Position numbers and translations under genes: made by a program. From contig NZ_APNG01000002.1 of the NCBI RefSeq assembly GCF_040361255.1, forward strand, positions 186,001-250,000: DNA of 64,000 nucleotides, read 5' to 3'. Of this stretch, positions 1 to 8,719 are shown piece by piece (position 1 is the stretch's first letter; each line of letters starts with the position of its first letter). Origin of the DNA: Salinisphaera sp040361255. Lineage in GTDB: Bacteria > Pseudomonadota > Gammaproteobacteria > Nevskiales > Salinisphaeraceae. The notes under the pieces are model-generated. The model saw only the letters and a list, made by a program, of their open reading frames with translations, was not told where the DNA came from and did not search any database.

Positions 1-711
1 CGTGCCGCCGCGCGGGTTGAACGCCGGACGCAACGAACCCAGGCCTTCCATGCTCGCATCGGCGCGCACGACCTCGTCGTGCTTGGCCATGAACATATGA
101 CCATCCGCGTCGTAGCCCTTGACCGGCACGATTTCGTCGTCGAACTCGCCGTCGACGTTCGCCTTGTGGGCACGCTGATGCGAGTTCAGGGCGAACGTAT
201 CCTGGGCCTGCCGATCGATGCTGTGGATATTGGCCAGCATTTCCGCGGTCAGGCCCATCATGGCCGCCGGCTTGGCGACATACTTGGATAGCTGCGGGGC
301 GATGTCGACGTTGTAGTCCATGGGTACATGGCCCATGTGCTCGACGCCGCCGCAGATGAAGATGCCGTCGATACCGGCTGCGATCTGGCCGACCGCGGTA
401 TGAATCGACTGCATGGACGAACCGCACAGGCGGTTCACGGTCTGGCCGGCCACTGCATGCGGCAATCCGGCCAGCAACGCGGCGTTACGCCCGATGTTGA
501 GGCCCTGCTCCTTGGTCTGCTGCACGCAGCCCCAGATCACATCTTCCACGGTTTCCGGGTCGATCGCGGAATTGCGCTCGAGCAGCGCTTTCATAAGCGC
601 GGCCGAGAGCTCTTCGGCACGGGTGTTACGAAACATGCCGCCCTTCGAGCGGCCCATCGCGGTACGTACCGCGTCGACTATAACAATGTCTTGTTTATCA
701 AGTTCTTGCAT
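1..711 (-). CDS. fadA: 3-ketoacyl-CoA thiolase FadA, partial (C-terminus beyond the left edge)
   Basis: This is the beta subunit of the fatty-acid oxidation complex; it cleaves 3-ketoacyl-CoA with CoA to acetyl-CoA and a shortened acyl-CoA. The reverse strand from ATG at 711 encodes 237 codons and is still open at position 1. The N-terminus carries VIVDAVRTAMGRSKGGMFR, typical of FadA, and NRLCGSSMQ contains the nucleophilic cysteine. About 150 C-terminal residues, including the second catalytic Cys and the His, are outside the window. It lies 33 bp downstream of fadB on the same strand, so the two form a fadBA operon. Family identity is clear; choosing FadA over the FadI type rests on the start sequence and the fadB neighbour. 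Confidence 0.93.
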   Translation of the reverse strand, partial: MQELDKQDIVIVDAVRTAMGRSKGGMFRNTRAEELSAALMKALLERNSAIDPETVEDVIWGCVQQTKEQGLNIGRNAALLAGLPHAVAGQTVNRLCGSSMQSIHTAVGQIAAGIDGIFICGGVEHMGHVPMDYNVDIAPQLSKYVAKPAAMMGLTAEMLANIHSIDRQAQDTFALNSHQRAHKANVDGEFDDEIVPVKGYDADGHMFMAKHDEVVRADASMEGLGSLRPAFNPRGGT

Positions 712-744
712 GATTTTCTCTCGAAACGGGTTGAGCCTTACGCC

Positions 745-2895
745 TTACTGTCCGTAGTACGTTTCGCCGTTGGCGGCCATTTCACGCATGCGCTCGGTCG
801 GCTCGTAGAGTTTGCCGAGGTGGCTGTACTGATCGGCCTTCTCACAGACCGTGGCCAGGCCCTGCGCATCGGCGTACTTGAGCGCGCCGCCGCGGAACGG
901 CGGGAAGCCCAGACCCATGATCAGGCCCATATCGACCTCGTTCGGGGTTTCGGCGATCCCTTCCTCGAGCGCGCGTGCGGCTTCGATGATCATCGGGATC
1001 ATCATGCGGTCGACGATCTCGTCGGCGTCGAAATCCTTCTGGCCGTCCTTCTGCACGCTGGCGACCAGCTCGTAGGCCTTGTCGTCCTGCGTCTTCTTGG
1101 GACGACCCTTCTTGTCCTTCTCGTACTTGTAGTAGCCGGCGCCACTCTTCTGCCCCAGACGGTCGTTTTCGACCATGACGTCCAGCGACGACGTGCCCTC
1201 GCTGGTCATACGATCCGGGTAACCTTCGGCCAGCACTTCCTCGACGTGCTGCGACGTATCCATGCCGACCACGTCGGACAGATAGGCCGGGCCCATGGGC
1301 CAGCCGAACTTCTCCATGACCTTGTCGATCTTGGCGAAATCAGCGCCGTCGGTGATCAGCTGCTGGAAGCCGAAGAAGTACGGGAACAGGATACGGTTGA
1401 CCAGAAAGCCCGGGCAGTCGTTGACCACGATCGGGGTCTTGCCGAGCCGGTGCGCGTAATCGACGATCGTGGCGATCGCCTCTTCCGAGCTCTTCTCTCC
1501 CTTGATGACTTCCACCAGCGGCATCTTGTGCACCGGGTTGAAGAAATGCATGCCGAGGAAGTTCTCGGGACGCTTGAGCGCACCGGCCAGCGTGTCGATG
1601 GAAATACTTGAAGTATTGGACGCAAGTATCGTCTTTTCCGATACTTTTTCTTCCGTCTCCGCCAGCACGCTCTTCTTGATCTTCGGATTTTCGACCACCG
1701 CTTCGATCACGGCGTCGACGTTGCCGAAATCACCGTAGGTGAGCGTGGGCCGGATACGCGACATGCCTTCGGCCATCTTCGCGGTATCCATCTTGCCGCG
1801 TTCGACGCCCTTGGAGAAATGCTTGGCCGCTTCTTCCAGGCCCTGGTCGATAGCCTCTTCCTTGATGTCCTTCATCAGGATCGGCACGCCCTTGTAGGCG
1901 CTCTGGTAGGCGATACCGCCGCCCATGATCCCGGCGCCGAGTACCGCGGCCTGCTCGATCGAGTGCGCGATCTTGCCGTACTTCTTGCCTTTCTTCTTGA
2001 TCAGCTGGTCGTTGAGGAACAGCTGGATCAACGCGGCGGCTTCGCTGGTCTTGGCCAGCTTGATGAAACCTTCGGTTTCTTCCTTGATGGCCGCGTCGCG
2101 CTCCATGCCGGCGGCCTTGGCCATACGGTCGATGGCCTCGATCGGCGCCGGATACTGGCCCTTGGTCTGGCCCAGGACATAGCCCTTGGACGTCTGGAAC
2201 GTCATCGCGGCTTCGGTCTTGTTGAGCTTGAGCGGCGCTTTCTTCTCGGCCTTGCGGGCCTTCCAGTCGAACTCGCCGGCGATGGCGCGATCGAGCAGGT
2301 CACGGGCCGCGGCTTCGAGTTCATCCTCGGCGACCACGGCGTCGACCATGCCGGCCTTGAACGCCTTGTCGGCGCGGCGCGGGTTGCCGTCGGCAATCCA
2401 TTCGATCGCATTATCGGCGCCGATCAGACGCGGGGTGCGAACCGTGCCGCCGAAACCCGGATAGATACCCAGTTTGGTTTCGGGAAAGCCGATCTGGGCC
2501 TTTTCGCCCATCACCCGGTAGTCGGTGGACAAACACATTTCCAGACCGCCGCCGAGCGCCATGCCATTGATGGCGGTCACACTCGGAAAATCCAGATCCT
2601 CGATGGTCGAGAACATGCGATTGGCATCGGCCATCCATTCACGCATCTCGTCGTCGGAGGCCTTGAAGCGCTCGCCGAACTCCATGATGTCGGCGCCCAC
2701 GATGAACGCCGGCTTGGCCGACTTGACCAGCAGGCCCTTGACATCATCGGCATGCGCCAAGGCCTTTGCGGCCTCGTTGAGATCGTTGATGGTGGCCTGA
2801 TCGAACTTGTTGACCGATTCTTCGCGCGCGTCGAAACACAGCACGGCGATCCCATCGGTCACGTCGACCGACAGTTTTGATCCCTCATAAAGCAT
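745..2895 (-). CDS. fadB: fatty-acid oxidation complex alpha subunit FadB
   Basis: This is the multifunctional alpha subunit (enoyl-CoA hydratase, delta3-delta2 isomerase, 3-hydroxyacyl-CoA dehydrogenase), working with FadA in cytosolic beta-oxidation. The protein is 716 aa (E. coli 729). An N-terminal crotonase domain (about 1-190) contains IPA-type AINGMALGGGLEMCLSTDYR. A Rossmann-type NAD-binding site follows near residue 317 (VLGAGIMGGGIAYQSA), then the catalytic HFFNPVHKMPLVEV stretch and duplicated C-terminal dehydrogenase domains. I chose ATG 2895 because MLYEGSKLSV matches the usual FadB start and GGAG lies 9 bases upstream. A longer reading to 2967 would add 24 residues without a ribosome site. 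The gene is divergent from the phasin-like gene, with a shared 237-bp control region. Confidence 0.96.
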   Translation of the reverse strand: MLYEGSKLSVDVTDGIAVLCFDAREESVNKFDQATINDLNEAAKALAHADDVKGLLVKSAKPAFIVGADIMEFGERFKASDDEMREWMADANRMFSTIEDLDFPSVTAINGMALGGGLEMCLSTDYRVMGEKAQIGFPETKLGIYPGFGGTVRTPRLIGADNAIEWIADGNPRRADKAFKAGMVDAVVAEDELEAAARDLLDRAIAGEFDWKARKAEKKAPLKLNKTEAAMTFQTSKGYVLGQTKGQYPAPIEAIDRMAKAAGMERDAAIKEETEGFIKLAKTSEAAALIQLFLNDQLIKKKGKKYGKIAHSIEQAAVLGAGIMGGGIAYQSAYKGVPILMKDIKEEAIDQGLEEAAKHFSKGVERGKMDTAKMAEGMSRIRPTLTYGDFGNVDAVIEAVVENPKIKKSVLAETEEKVSEKTILASNTSSISIDTLAGALKRPENFLGMHFFNPVHKMPLVEVIKGEKSSEEAIATIVDYAHRLGKTPIVVNDCPGFLVNRILFPYFFGFQQLITDGADFAKIDKVMEKFGWPMGPAYLSDVVGMDTSQHVEEVLAEGYPDRMTSEGTSSLDVMVENDRLGQKSGAGYYKYEKDKKGRPKKTQDDKAYELVASVQKDGQKDFDADEIVDRMMIPMIIEAARALEEGIAETPNEVDMGLIMGLGFPPFRGGALKYADAQGLATVCEKADQYSHLGKLYEPTERMREMAANGETYYGQ

Positions 2896-3132
2896 GGATG
2901 CTGACTCCATTGATGATGAACGTTCACCCGTACGCGGGTTGCCTACGGGGCTTGGAACTCGGGCCAATACGGTAGCGTACTGTCGATAGGCTCACAATGC
3001 GTTCGCACGCGATGCTCCCAGCGCAGACGCCCCGGTGCCGCAATCTTTTCGTCACATTGCGCAATGTCTTTGACAGACTGTACGGGCCGTGGTTATCTAC
3101 GTTTTCCCATTACTGCAAGGCGAATTCAGGCC

Positions 3133-4020
3133 ATGGCGAAATCCGACAACCGCATCACCAAACTGCGCAAGGATGTCGACAAACTGCGCAAGAACTACAC
3201 CGGCGCGTTCACGTCCGCCAATCGCGCGGTCTACGACGGTATCGAACAACTCGCCGAGCATGAGCTGGCCGCCATCAAGACGCATTACGAACAGGCAATC
3301 AAGAGCCTGAAGACATTGCGCAAGGGCGGCGCGCCACGCGAACTGGCTGTCGCCCAGCTGCAGCTGATCCAGGACACCATCGACCGGATTCTCAATAACG
3401 CCCGCGAGAGCATGGCGATTCTCGACAGCACGCGCGCGAAGATCAACGACGAGATTCGCCGCAATCTGGAAGGCAGCGAACAGATCGCGCACGACGCCGC
3501 AGTGCAAACCAAGGCCGAAGCCAAGACCGAGGCCACGCAGGCGAAAAAACGTGCGACGCAGGCCAAGAGTCAGGCCAAGCGCAAGACCCGTCAGGCGGCA
3601 AGCACGGCCAAAGCCAAGACGAGTACGGCGGCCGACAAGGCCGAATCCGCAACCGCGGATGCCGCCGCCAAGGCCGAAAGTGCAGCGCCAAGCAAGGCAA
3701 AGAGCACGGCCAAGAAACGCAGCAGTTCGACCAAGTCGACGACCAGCGCCAGCAAGAGCCGTTCCAGCACGAGCAAGCGCGCGAGCGCCGGCACCTCGTC
3801 GACCGCCAAAAAACGCAGCACGGCGAGCAAGACGGGTAGTACCGCGAAGACCGGCGCGAAGAAATCCACGACGACGCGCAAGCGCCGTAGTGCCTCGTCA
3901 TCCACTGGCAGCTCCGGTTCCGGCAGCGCGAGCACCAGCAGCTCCAGCACGTCGAGCGGCGCCGATACGTCGACGAGCACGAACAACGACAGCAGCACGA
4001 ACAGTTCGACCTCGAGCTGA
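3133..4020 (+). CDS. phasin/AlgP-like protein with a long basic Ala/Lys/Ser/Thr tail
   Basis: The predicted protein has 295 aa. Residues 1-120 (start MAKSDNRITKLRKDVDKLRK) are charged and helical with heptad character, like phasins and the coiled-coil head of AlgP. From about residue 125 the sequence is low complexity: first Lys/Ala-rich blocks of the histone-H1-like type (AKKRATQAKSQAKRK), then Ser/Thr/Lys, ending in an almost uncharged Ser/Thr/Gly run. Such tails bind DNA or polyanions in AlgP-type proteins, and phasin heads coat polyhydroxyalkanoate granules; which role applies here cannot be decided. ATG 3133 is taken as the start because an upstream extension to 3064 is unlike the family. 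It is divergent from fadB and is followed by a strong terminator. Confidence 0.75.
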   Translation: MAKSDNRITKLRKDVDKLRKNYTGAFTSANRAVYDGIEQLAEHELAAIKTHYEQAIKSLKTLRKGGAPRELAVAQLQLIQDTIDRILNNARESMAILDSTRAKINDEIRRNLEGSEQIAHDAAVQTKAEAKTEATQAKKRATQAKSQAKRKTRQAASTAKAKTSTAADKAESATADAAAKAESAAPSKAKSTAKKRSSSTKSTTSASKSRSSTSKRASAGTSSTAKKRSTASKTGSTAKTGAKKSTTTRKRRSASSSTGSSGSGSASTSSSSTSSGADTSTSTNNDSSTNSSTSS

Positions 4021-4043
4021 ATCGGGTATCCTGTCGCCCGCCG

Positions 4044-4069
4044 GGCCGCTCTACGGGGCGGCCTTTTTT
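4044..4069 (+). terminator. Rho-independent terminator of the phasin-like gene
   Basis: A perfect 6-bp GC stem (GGCCGC / GCGGCC) with an 8-nt loop is followed at once by six T residues, 23 bp after the stop codon of the phasin-like gene. Confidence 0.85.
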
Positions 4070-4149
4070 ATTGGCGCTGCGCGAATCGCCCGCTCGACGG
4101 CATTCTGGTGAGCGCCGATCCTAGCGTTTTTCTATTCGGTTCGTTGCGC

Positions 4150-5082
4150 ATGCTCGATCTCGCCGACAGTACACAGCTGCTGCGCCTGCTCGCGGAGCCC
4201 ACGCGGCTGCGGCTGCTGCTGTTGCTGATCGACCAGCCGATGACGGTAGCCGAACTCACCAACGTCACCCAGCTCACCCAGAGCCGGGTGTCCAGCCATC
4301 TCGCACGCCTGCGCGAAGCCGAACTGGTTCAGGATCGCGCCGTCGCCAACGCCCGTTTCTATAGCGTGGACGTCAAGCGCTGGCATCACGATATCCGCCC
4401 ATTGTGGGGCGCATTGCTCGATACGCTCGATGACGCCGTCGTGCATCGTGATCGAGAACATGCCGCGGCGATCGTACGCCAGCGCAGCGCCCGCAGCAGT
4501 TGGGTGGAATCGGTCGCCGGCAGCATGGAGCGCCAGTATTCGCCCGGGCGAACCTGGGAAGCGATGAGCCGTGCCCTCATCGAACTGCTCGACCTGGGCG
4601 ATGTCATCGATATCGCCTCGGGCGACGGCGTACTCGCCGAACTGCTGTGCCGGCGTGCCCGCCATGTCACCTGTATCGACCGCAGCGCAGCGGTCATCGA
4701 GGCCGCGCGTTCGCGGCTGAGTCAGCGCGGCAATGTCGGCTTTCGTATCGGCGACATGCATGCCCTGCCTTTCAATGACGCCAGCTTCGATCAGGCCTTT
4801 TTGCTGCACGCGTTAAGCTATAGCGAAGACCCGCCGACCGCTCTGAATGAAGCGGCCCGTGTACTGCGCCGCGGCGGGCGCCTGACGCTGGCGACCATCG
4901 GCCGCCACGAACACGCGTCGACGGTCGCAGCGTACGACCATGTCAATCTGGGTTTCGAGGTGGGCCAGCTCAGCGATTGGCTGGAAGACGCAGGCCTTCA
5001 GGTGCATGACTGTGCCGAGCGCGCCCGCGAACCGCAGCCGCCTTATTTCCGTGTGATCACCGCGAGTGCGAGCAAGCTATGA
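4150..5082 (+). CDS. ArsR-family regulator fused to a SAM-dependent methyltransferase
   Basis: This two-domain protein is 310 aa from ATG 4150. An N-terminal winged helix of ArsR/SmtB type (LLAEPTRLRLLLLLIDQPMT, then the recognition helix TQLTQSRVSSHLARLREAEL) occupies about residues 10-90. A class I methyltransferase domain covers about 140-300: VIDIASGDGVLAELLCRRA is motif I, followed by CIDRSAAVIEAAR, and FDQAFLLHALSYSEDPPTAL is the acceptor-side motif. Proteins of this design are often annotated as ArsR/methyltransferase fusions near methionine-cycle genes, but no such neighbour exists here. A GTG at 4108 would add 14 residues; neither start has a clear ribosome site. The stop overlaps the next gene by 4 bp (ATGA), so the two are coupled. 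The substrate is unknown. Confidence 0.85.
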   Translation: MLDLADSTQLLRLLAEPTRLRLLLLLIDQPMTVAELTNVTQLTQSRVSSHLARLREAELVQDRAVANARFYSVDVKRWHHDIRPLWGALLDTLDDAVVHRDREHAAAIVRQRSARSSWVESVAGSMERQYSPGRTWEAMSRALIELLDLGDVIDIASGDGVLAELLCRRARHVTCIDRSAAVIEAARSRLSQRGNVGFRIGDMHALPFNDASFDQAFLLHALSYSEDPPTALNEAARVLRRGGRLTLATIGRHEHASTVAAYDHVNLGFEVGQLSDWLEDAGLQVHDCAERAREPQPPYFRVITASASKL

Positions 5083-5819
5083 CCGAACAATCCTCGCGTC
5101 GCCTGTCGCGCCTGATCGCTGGCGCCATCTGGGGTTCGCTGCTCGCCGCGGCGCTGATCTGGGTCTATGTTCAGGGCCTGTCGATTCGCGAGATCATGCG
5201 CCTGGTCTACGAGTACGTGGTCGACAATCCGCTGGCACCGCTGGTCTATATCATCATCTACGGGCTGCGCTCGCTGACCTTCTTCCCCGCCATGTGGCTG
5301 ACCATCGCCGCGGGTAGCCTGTTCGGCTTCGGCCCGGGGCTGGTCTATGCCCTGATCGGCGAGAACCTGTCGGCGAATATCGCCTATTTCATGGCACGCT
5401 TCTTTCGCAGCGAAGCCCATGCCAATGACGACAAGAACCCGCGTATCGCCGCATTTCGCCGCTTACTGGTCGAACAGGCGTTTCCGACCACCGTGGTGCT
5501 GCGGGCCTCGTTTCTGCCGTTTGATCTGGTCAACTATGCCTGCGGGCTGCTGCGGGTACCGTGGGTGCCGTACGCGTTGGCCAGTGTCGTGGGCATGCTG
5601 CCGCCGATGATTACGTTCGTGAGCTTCGGCGCCACCGTGAACCTGCCCGATCTGCTGTCCAAGCAGGAGTTCTCGCCCGAGCAGCTGATCGACGCCGAAC
5701 AGCTGATGATCTCTGCCGGCCTGCTGGTGGCCAGCGGCATAATCGCCTTTCTTGCCCACCGCCGCCGCAAGACCCTGGCCGCCCGGGCCGAGCGCAACGC
5801 GCAAGCCGATTCCGATTGA
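5079..5819 (+). CDS. VTT-domain (TVP38/TMEM64/DedA-like) integral membrane protein
   Basis: The protein has 246 aa with about five hydrophobic segments. The VTT core is recognisable from FFPAMWLTIAAGSLFGFGPG through GENLSANIAYFMARFF to LRASFLPFDLVNYACGLL, the usual glycine-rich re-entrant pattern of the TVP38/TMEM64 family. A basic and then acidic cytoplasmic tail closes the protein. Members of the family have been linked to lipid scrambling and membrane homeostasis; the bacterial role is not firmly known. The start codon overlaps the stop of the ArsR-methyltransferase gene, indicating translational coupling. The antiporter operon starts 55 bp downstream and could be read from the same transcript. 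Confidence 0.88.
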   Translation: MTEQSSRRLSRLIAGAIWGSLLAAALIWVYVQGLSIREIMRLVYEYVVDNPLAPLVYIIIYGLRSLTFFPAMWLTIAAGSLFGFGPGLVYALIGENLSANIAYFMARFFRSEAHANDDKNPRIAAFRRLLVEQAFPTTVVLRASFLPFDLVNYACGLLRVPWVPYALASVVGMLPPMITFVSFGATVNLPDLLSKQEFSPEQLIDAEQLMISAGLLVASGIIAFLAHRRRKTLAARAERNAQADSD

Positions 5820-5874
5820 CGCGGGCATACGCGCTTTGTAGCCTCTGGGGTAATCGATCGTTTTCGGGGACCGC

Positions 5875-6381
5875 GTGCGTTATCTGCTCGGGCTGATCAT
5901 CGGCGCTGCCACCCTATGGCTGCTCCTGTCGGGCCATTACTCGCCGTTGCTGTTGGGTCTGGGCGCATTTTCGTGTCTGTTCTGTGCCTACGTATGCCAT
6001 CGCATGGGCATCGTCGACAGCGAAAGCGTGCCCTTGCACATGCTCCCCCGCCTGCCGGGCTATGCCCTCTGGCTCGGCAGCGAAATCGCCAAATCGAACT
6101 GGGACGTAGCCAAGCGCATCGTGCTGCCCGGCCGGCGCATTTCGCCCACCATCGTACGAATTCGGGCCGCTCAGGCCACTGAACTCGGGCAGGTGGTATT
6201 TGCGAACTCGATCACCCTGACGCCGGGCACGGTTACCGTGGCGCTACGCCGCGGCGATGCCATCGTGCATGCGATCACGCGCGAGAATGCCCAGGATATG
6301 GAAGGCGGCGACATGGATAAGCGCGTGCGCGCACTGGAACGGCCCTTCGCAAGCCCGAAGAACAAGGCGAAACAGCCATGA
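5875..6381 (+). CDS. mrpE: Na+/H+ antiporter subunit E (MrpE/MnhE)
   Basis: MrpE is a small membrane subunit of the multisubunit cation/proton antiporter. The 168-aa protein has an N-terminal hydrophobic pair (about 3-45) and a soluble domain with the family stretch ITLTPGTVTVALRRGDAIVHAI. Translation starts at GTG 5875, four bases after GGGGA. The stop overlaps the mrpF start (ATGA). It is the first gene of the antiporter operon, an order unlike the common ABCDEFG layout where E is fifth. Confidence 0.93.
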   Translation: MRYLLGLIIGAATLWLLLSGHYSPLLLGLGAFSCLFCAYVCHRMGIVDSESVPLHMLPRLPGYALWLGSEIAKSNWDVAKRIVLPGRRISPTIVRIRAAQATELGQVVFANSITLTPGTVTVALRRGDAIVHAITRENAQDMEGGDMDKRVRALERPFASPKNKAKQP

Positions 6382-6668
6382 TGTTTCTTGTTGCCATCAT
6401 CGCCATCGTGGTGACCATGCTGCTCATTCTGGTACGTGCCCTGCTCGGGCCGACCGTCTACGACCGTATTCTCGCCATCAATCTGTTCGGTACCAAGACC
6501 GTGTTGTTCGTGGCCGTGCTCGGCTTTCTCAACGGCCGGCCGGAATTTCTCGATCTCGGACTGATCTACGCGCTGATCAATTTCATCGGCACCGTGACCG
6601 TGCTCAAGTTCATGCAATACGGCGATCTGGGCTGGGAAGCGGCGAGCGAGGAGCGCCCCGATGTGTAG
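6378..6668 (+). CDS. mrpF: Na+/H+ antiporter subunit F (MrpF/MnhF)
   Basis: This 96-aa protein has three predicted transmembrane helices. The central LLGPTVYDRILAINLFGTKT is the conserved MrpF signature, including the Asp-Arg pair. It belongs to the membrane arm of the Mrp antiporter. Overlap with mrpE by 4 bp and a short gap to mrpG support co-translation in the operon. Confidence 0.93.
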   Translation: MMFLVAIIAIVVTMLLILVRALLGPTVYDRILAINLFGTKTVLFVAVLGFLNGRPEFLDLGLIYALINFIGTVTVLKFMQYGDLGWEAASEERPDV

Positions 6669-6707
6669 CCGCGAGCGGCCCGCCGGCGCGAGCGCGAGGG
6701 TTTGGCG

Positions 6708-7022
6708 ATGAACGGACTCATCGATACGGCAAGCTGGATACTGCTGGCCGGCGGGGCCCTGTTCAGCGTGATTGGCGGTATCGGCATGTTGCGCATGCCC
6801 GATTTCTATACCCGCATGCATGCCGCCTCGATCACCGATACCGCCGGCATGATCCTGATGCTCGCCGGGCTCATGCTGCAGGCCGGGCTCACGCTGGTGA
6901 CCGCCAAGCTGGTGTTCGTGATGCTGTTTTTGTTGATCACGAGCCCAACCGCCACGCACGCCCTGGCCCGGGCCGCGCTCGAAGACAATATCGAGCCGCA
7001 AGTCGATTACGACGAGCGCTGA
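6708..7022 (+). CDS. mrpG: Na+/H+ antiporter subunit G (MrpG/MnhG)
   Basis: The 104-aa protein has three predicted helices and the hallmark GGIGMLRMPDFYTRMHAASI followed by TDTAGMILMLAGLML and ITSPTATHALARAA. ATG 6708 has GAGGG seven bases upstream and is preferred to a TTG two codons earlier. It follows mrpF after 39 bp. The 169 bp to the next subunit (7023-7191) hold no gene; this is the only real gap inside the operon and could contain an internal promoter. Confidence 0.94.
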   Translation: MNGLIDTASWILLAGGALFSVIGGIGMLRMPDFYTRMHAASITDTAGMILMLAGLMLQAGLTLVTAKLVFVMLFLLITSPTATHALARAALEDNIEPQVDYDER

Positions 7023-7191
7023 TGCAGCCTGCGATTCGAACCAGTCGGGCGCGACACGATGCCCGGCCGGGCCCACTACGGCCAGGCACTCTGGCAGCGG
7101 GAAGCCGGTCGTGTAGCATTGGGCTGTCATCACGCTGGCAGACCCTGGCCGGACGTGCATTGCCGCGGTTCACCGACGACAGGATTGCCCC

Positions 7192-7758
7192 GTGACCACG
7201 GATATCGCACTCAACATCGTTCTGCTGACTTTCATGGCCATTACCGGCCTGGCGATTGCGCGACTGCGTAATCTGTTTCCGGTGGCGATGCTTACCGGCC
7301 TCTACAGCCTGCTTTCGGCGAGCCTGTTCACCCTGCTCGATGCCGTGGATGTCGCGCTTACCGAAGCCGCCGTCGGCGCGGGCGTGACCACGGTATTGTT
7401 TCTGGCCACCTTCGGGCTGACCCGGGCTCGGGAAAAACCGGTGCCGCGTTCGCGCACGCTCATCGGTCTGGCCGTAACCGTACTCACCGGCGCGGTACTG
7501 GTTTATGCAAGCCTGGATATGCCGCATTTCGGCGCTCGTCATACGCCGGTCCAGGATCACCCGCTACGTGATCGCTATCTGGAAACCGTCAGCGAAGAAA
7601 TCGACGTGCCCAATACGGTCACCGCGGTCCTGGGTAGCTATCGTGGCTACGATACGCTCGGTGAGGTGGTGGTGGTGTTCACTGCCGGCATCGGCGTACT
7701 CATGTTGCTTGGCGTGGCCTGGCGGCGTCCTGCCAAGCCTGAAAAGCGAGATCGCTGA
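7192..7758 (+). CDS. DUF4040/MbhD-MbhE-like antiporter subunit
   Basis: This 188-aa membrane protein replaces the C-terminal part of MrpA. The N-terminal half (helices around 5-85, including EAAVGAGVTTVLFLATFGL) matches the DUF4040/MbhD family. The C-terminal half (DIPNT-type segment DVPNTVTAVLGSYRGYDTLG plus a last helix) matches MbhE. Both are pieces of MrpA in the canonical antiporter and separate subunits in membrane-bound hydrogenase-type complexes. Translation starts at GTG 7192 with AGGA upstream; the stop overlaps the mrpB start. It probably sits between the proton-pumping D subunits and the small E/F/G/B/C subunits. Confidence 0.85.
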   Translation: MTTDIALNIVLLTFMAITGLAIARLRNLFPVAMLTGLYSLLSASLFTLLDAVDVALTEAAVGAGVTTVLFLATFGLTRAREKPVPRSRTLIGLAVTVLTGAVLVYASLDMPHFGARHTPVQDHPLRDRYLETVSEEIDVPNTVTAVLGSYRGYDTLGEVVVVFTAGIGVLMLLGVAWRRPAKPEKRDR

Positions 7759-8210
7759 TGCGTGAACATACCGTTTTACGGGTCGTCACCAAGGTGTTGA
7801 TCGCCCCCATCCTGCTGTTCGCCCTGTATGTGCAGTTCCACGGCGACTACAGTCCGGGCGGCGGTTTTCAGGCGGGTGTCGTATTTGCTGCGGCGATCAT
7901 CCTGTATGCGCTGATCTTCGGTCTGGCCGAGGCACGCCGCGCGGTTTCACCCAACCTGCTGCGTATTACCGGCGCGCTCGGGGTACTCATCTTTGCTGGC
8001 ACCGGCGTCTATGCCCTGCTCAAGGGCGGCAACTTTCTCGATTACGACTACCTCGCCCACGACGCGATTCATGGCCAGCACTACGGGCTGATACTGGTCG
8101 AATTCGGCGTCGGCCTGACCGTGGTATCGACGATTACTTCGATCTTCTACGTCTTCGCCGGGCGCGGTCGGCGTAACGACAGCGAGTCAACGCAAGGACG
8201 CTCGCAATGA
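7758..8210 (+). CDS. mrpB: Na+/H+ antiporter subunit B (MrpB/MnhB domain)
   Basis: The 150-aa protein has four predicted helices and the MnhB signature FALYVQFHGDYSPGGGFQAG, which carries the conserved His and Gly-rich motif. ATG 7758 shares a base with the preceding stop (TGATG), and its own stop overlaps mrpC. It acts in the membrane as part of the antiporter complex. Confidence 0.94.
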   Translation: MREHTVLRVVTKVLIAPILLFALYVQFHGDYSPGGGFQAGVVFAAAIILYALIFGLAEARRAVSPNLLRITGALGVLIFAGTGVYALLKGGNFLDYDYLAHDAIHGQHYGLILVEFGVGLTVVSTITSIFYVFAGRGRRNDSESTQGRSQ

Positions 8211-8719
8211 ATCTGGGCGCTTTCGTCGACAATTTCTTCGGCCTGTTCAACTACTGGGTCGTCATCGTGCTGATGATGATCGGGTTCTATACCGTCATCT
8301 CGCACGACAACCTGGTGAAAAAACTCATCGGCCTGAACCTGTTCCAGACGGCGGTGTTCGTGTTCTATATCAGCATGGGCAAGATCAGCGGTTCGACCGC
8401 GCCCATCCTCATGCACGGCGAAGGCAGCGAAGAGGTGCTCTATGCCCATCCACTGCCGCATGTACTGATCCTGACCGCGATCGTGGTCGGGGTCTCCACG
8501 ACCGCCCTCGGTCTGGCGCTGGTGGTGCGTATCAACGAGGCCTACGGCAGTATCGAGGAAGACGACGTGCTCGAGGCCGACTTCGAAACCCAGGAAGAAG
8601 AAACCGAAGAAGAGGCCCAGCGTAGCGCGCGCGCCGAGGCCCGCCAGGAACGAGAAAGCGAAAACCTGGACCACGATGACGGCCGCGAAGAAGATGACGA
8701 CACGGAGGCGCGTTCGTGA
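8207..8719 (+). CDS. mrpC: Na+/H+ antiporter subunit C (MrpC/MnhC, NuoK-like) with acidic tail
   Basis: This is a NuoK-like subunit of 170 aa. Three helices fill about residues 1-115, with GFYTVISHDNLVKKLIGLNL and the conserved LPHVLILTAIVVGVSTTALG. Typical MrpC proteins end soon after the third helix. Here about 50 further residues form a strongly charged, mostly acidic tail (EEETEEEAQ, HDDGREEDDD), probably cytoplasmic. The gene overlaps mrpB and the next mrpD by 4 bp each. The tail may be a halophilic adaptation or a docking surface; this is inference. Confidence 0.93.
   Translation: MNLGAFVDNFFGLFNYWVVIVLMMIGFYTVISHDNLVKKLIGLNLFQTAVFVFYISMGKISGSTAPILMHGEGSEEVLYAHPLPHVLILTAIVVGVSTTALGLALVVRINEAYGSIEEDDVLEADFETQEEETEEEAQRSARAEARQERESENLDHDDGREEDDDTEARS

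Noticed and set aside
328..2880. Long open frames on the plus strand opposite fadA and fadB
   Set aside because: They are antisense shadows caused by GC-rich third positions; fadA and fadB have full family support.
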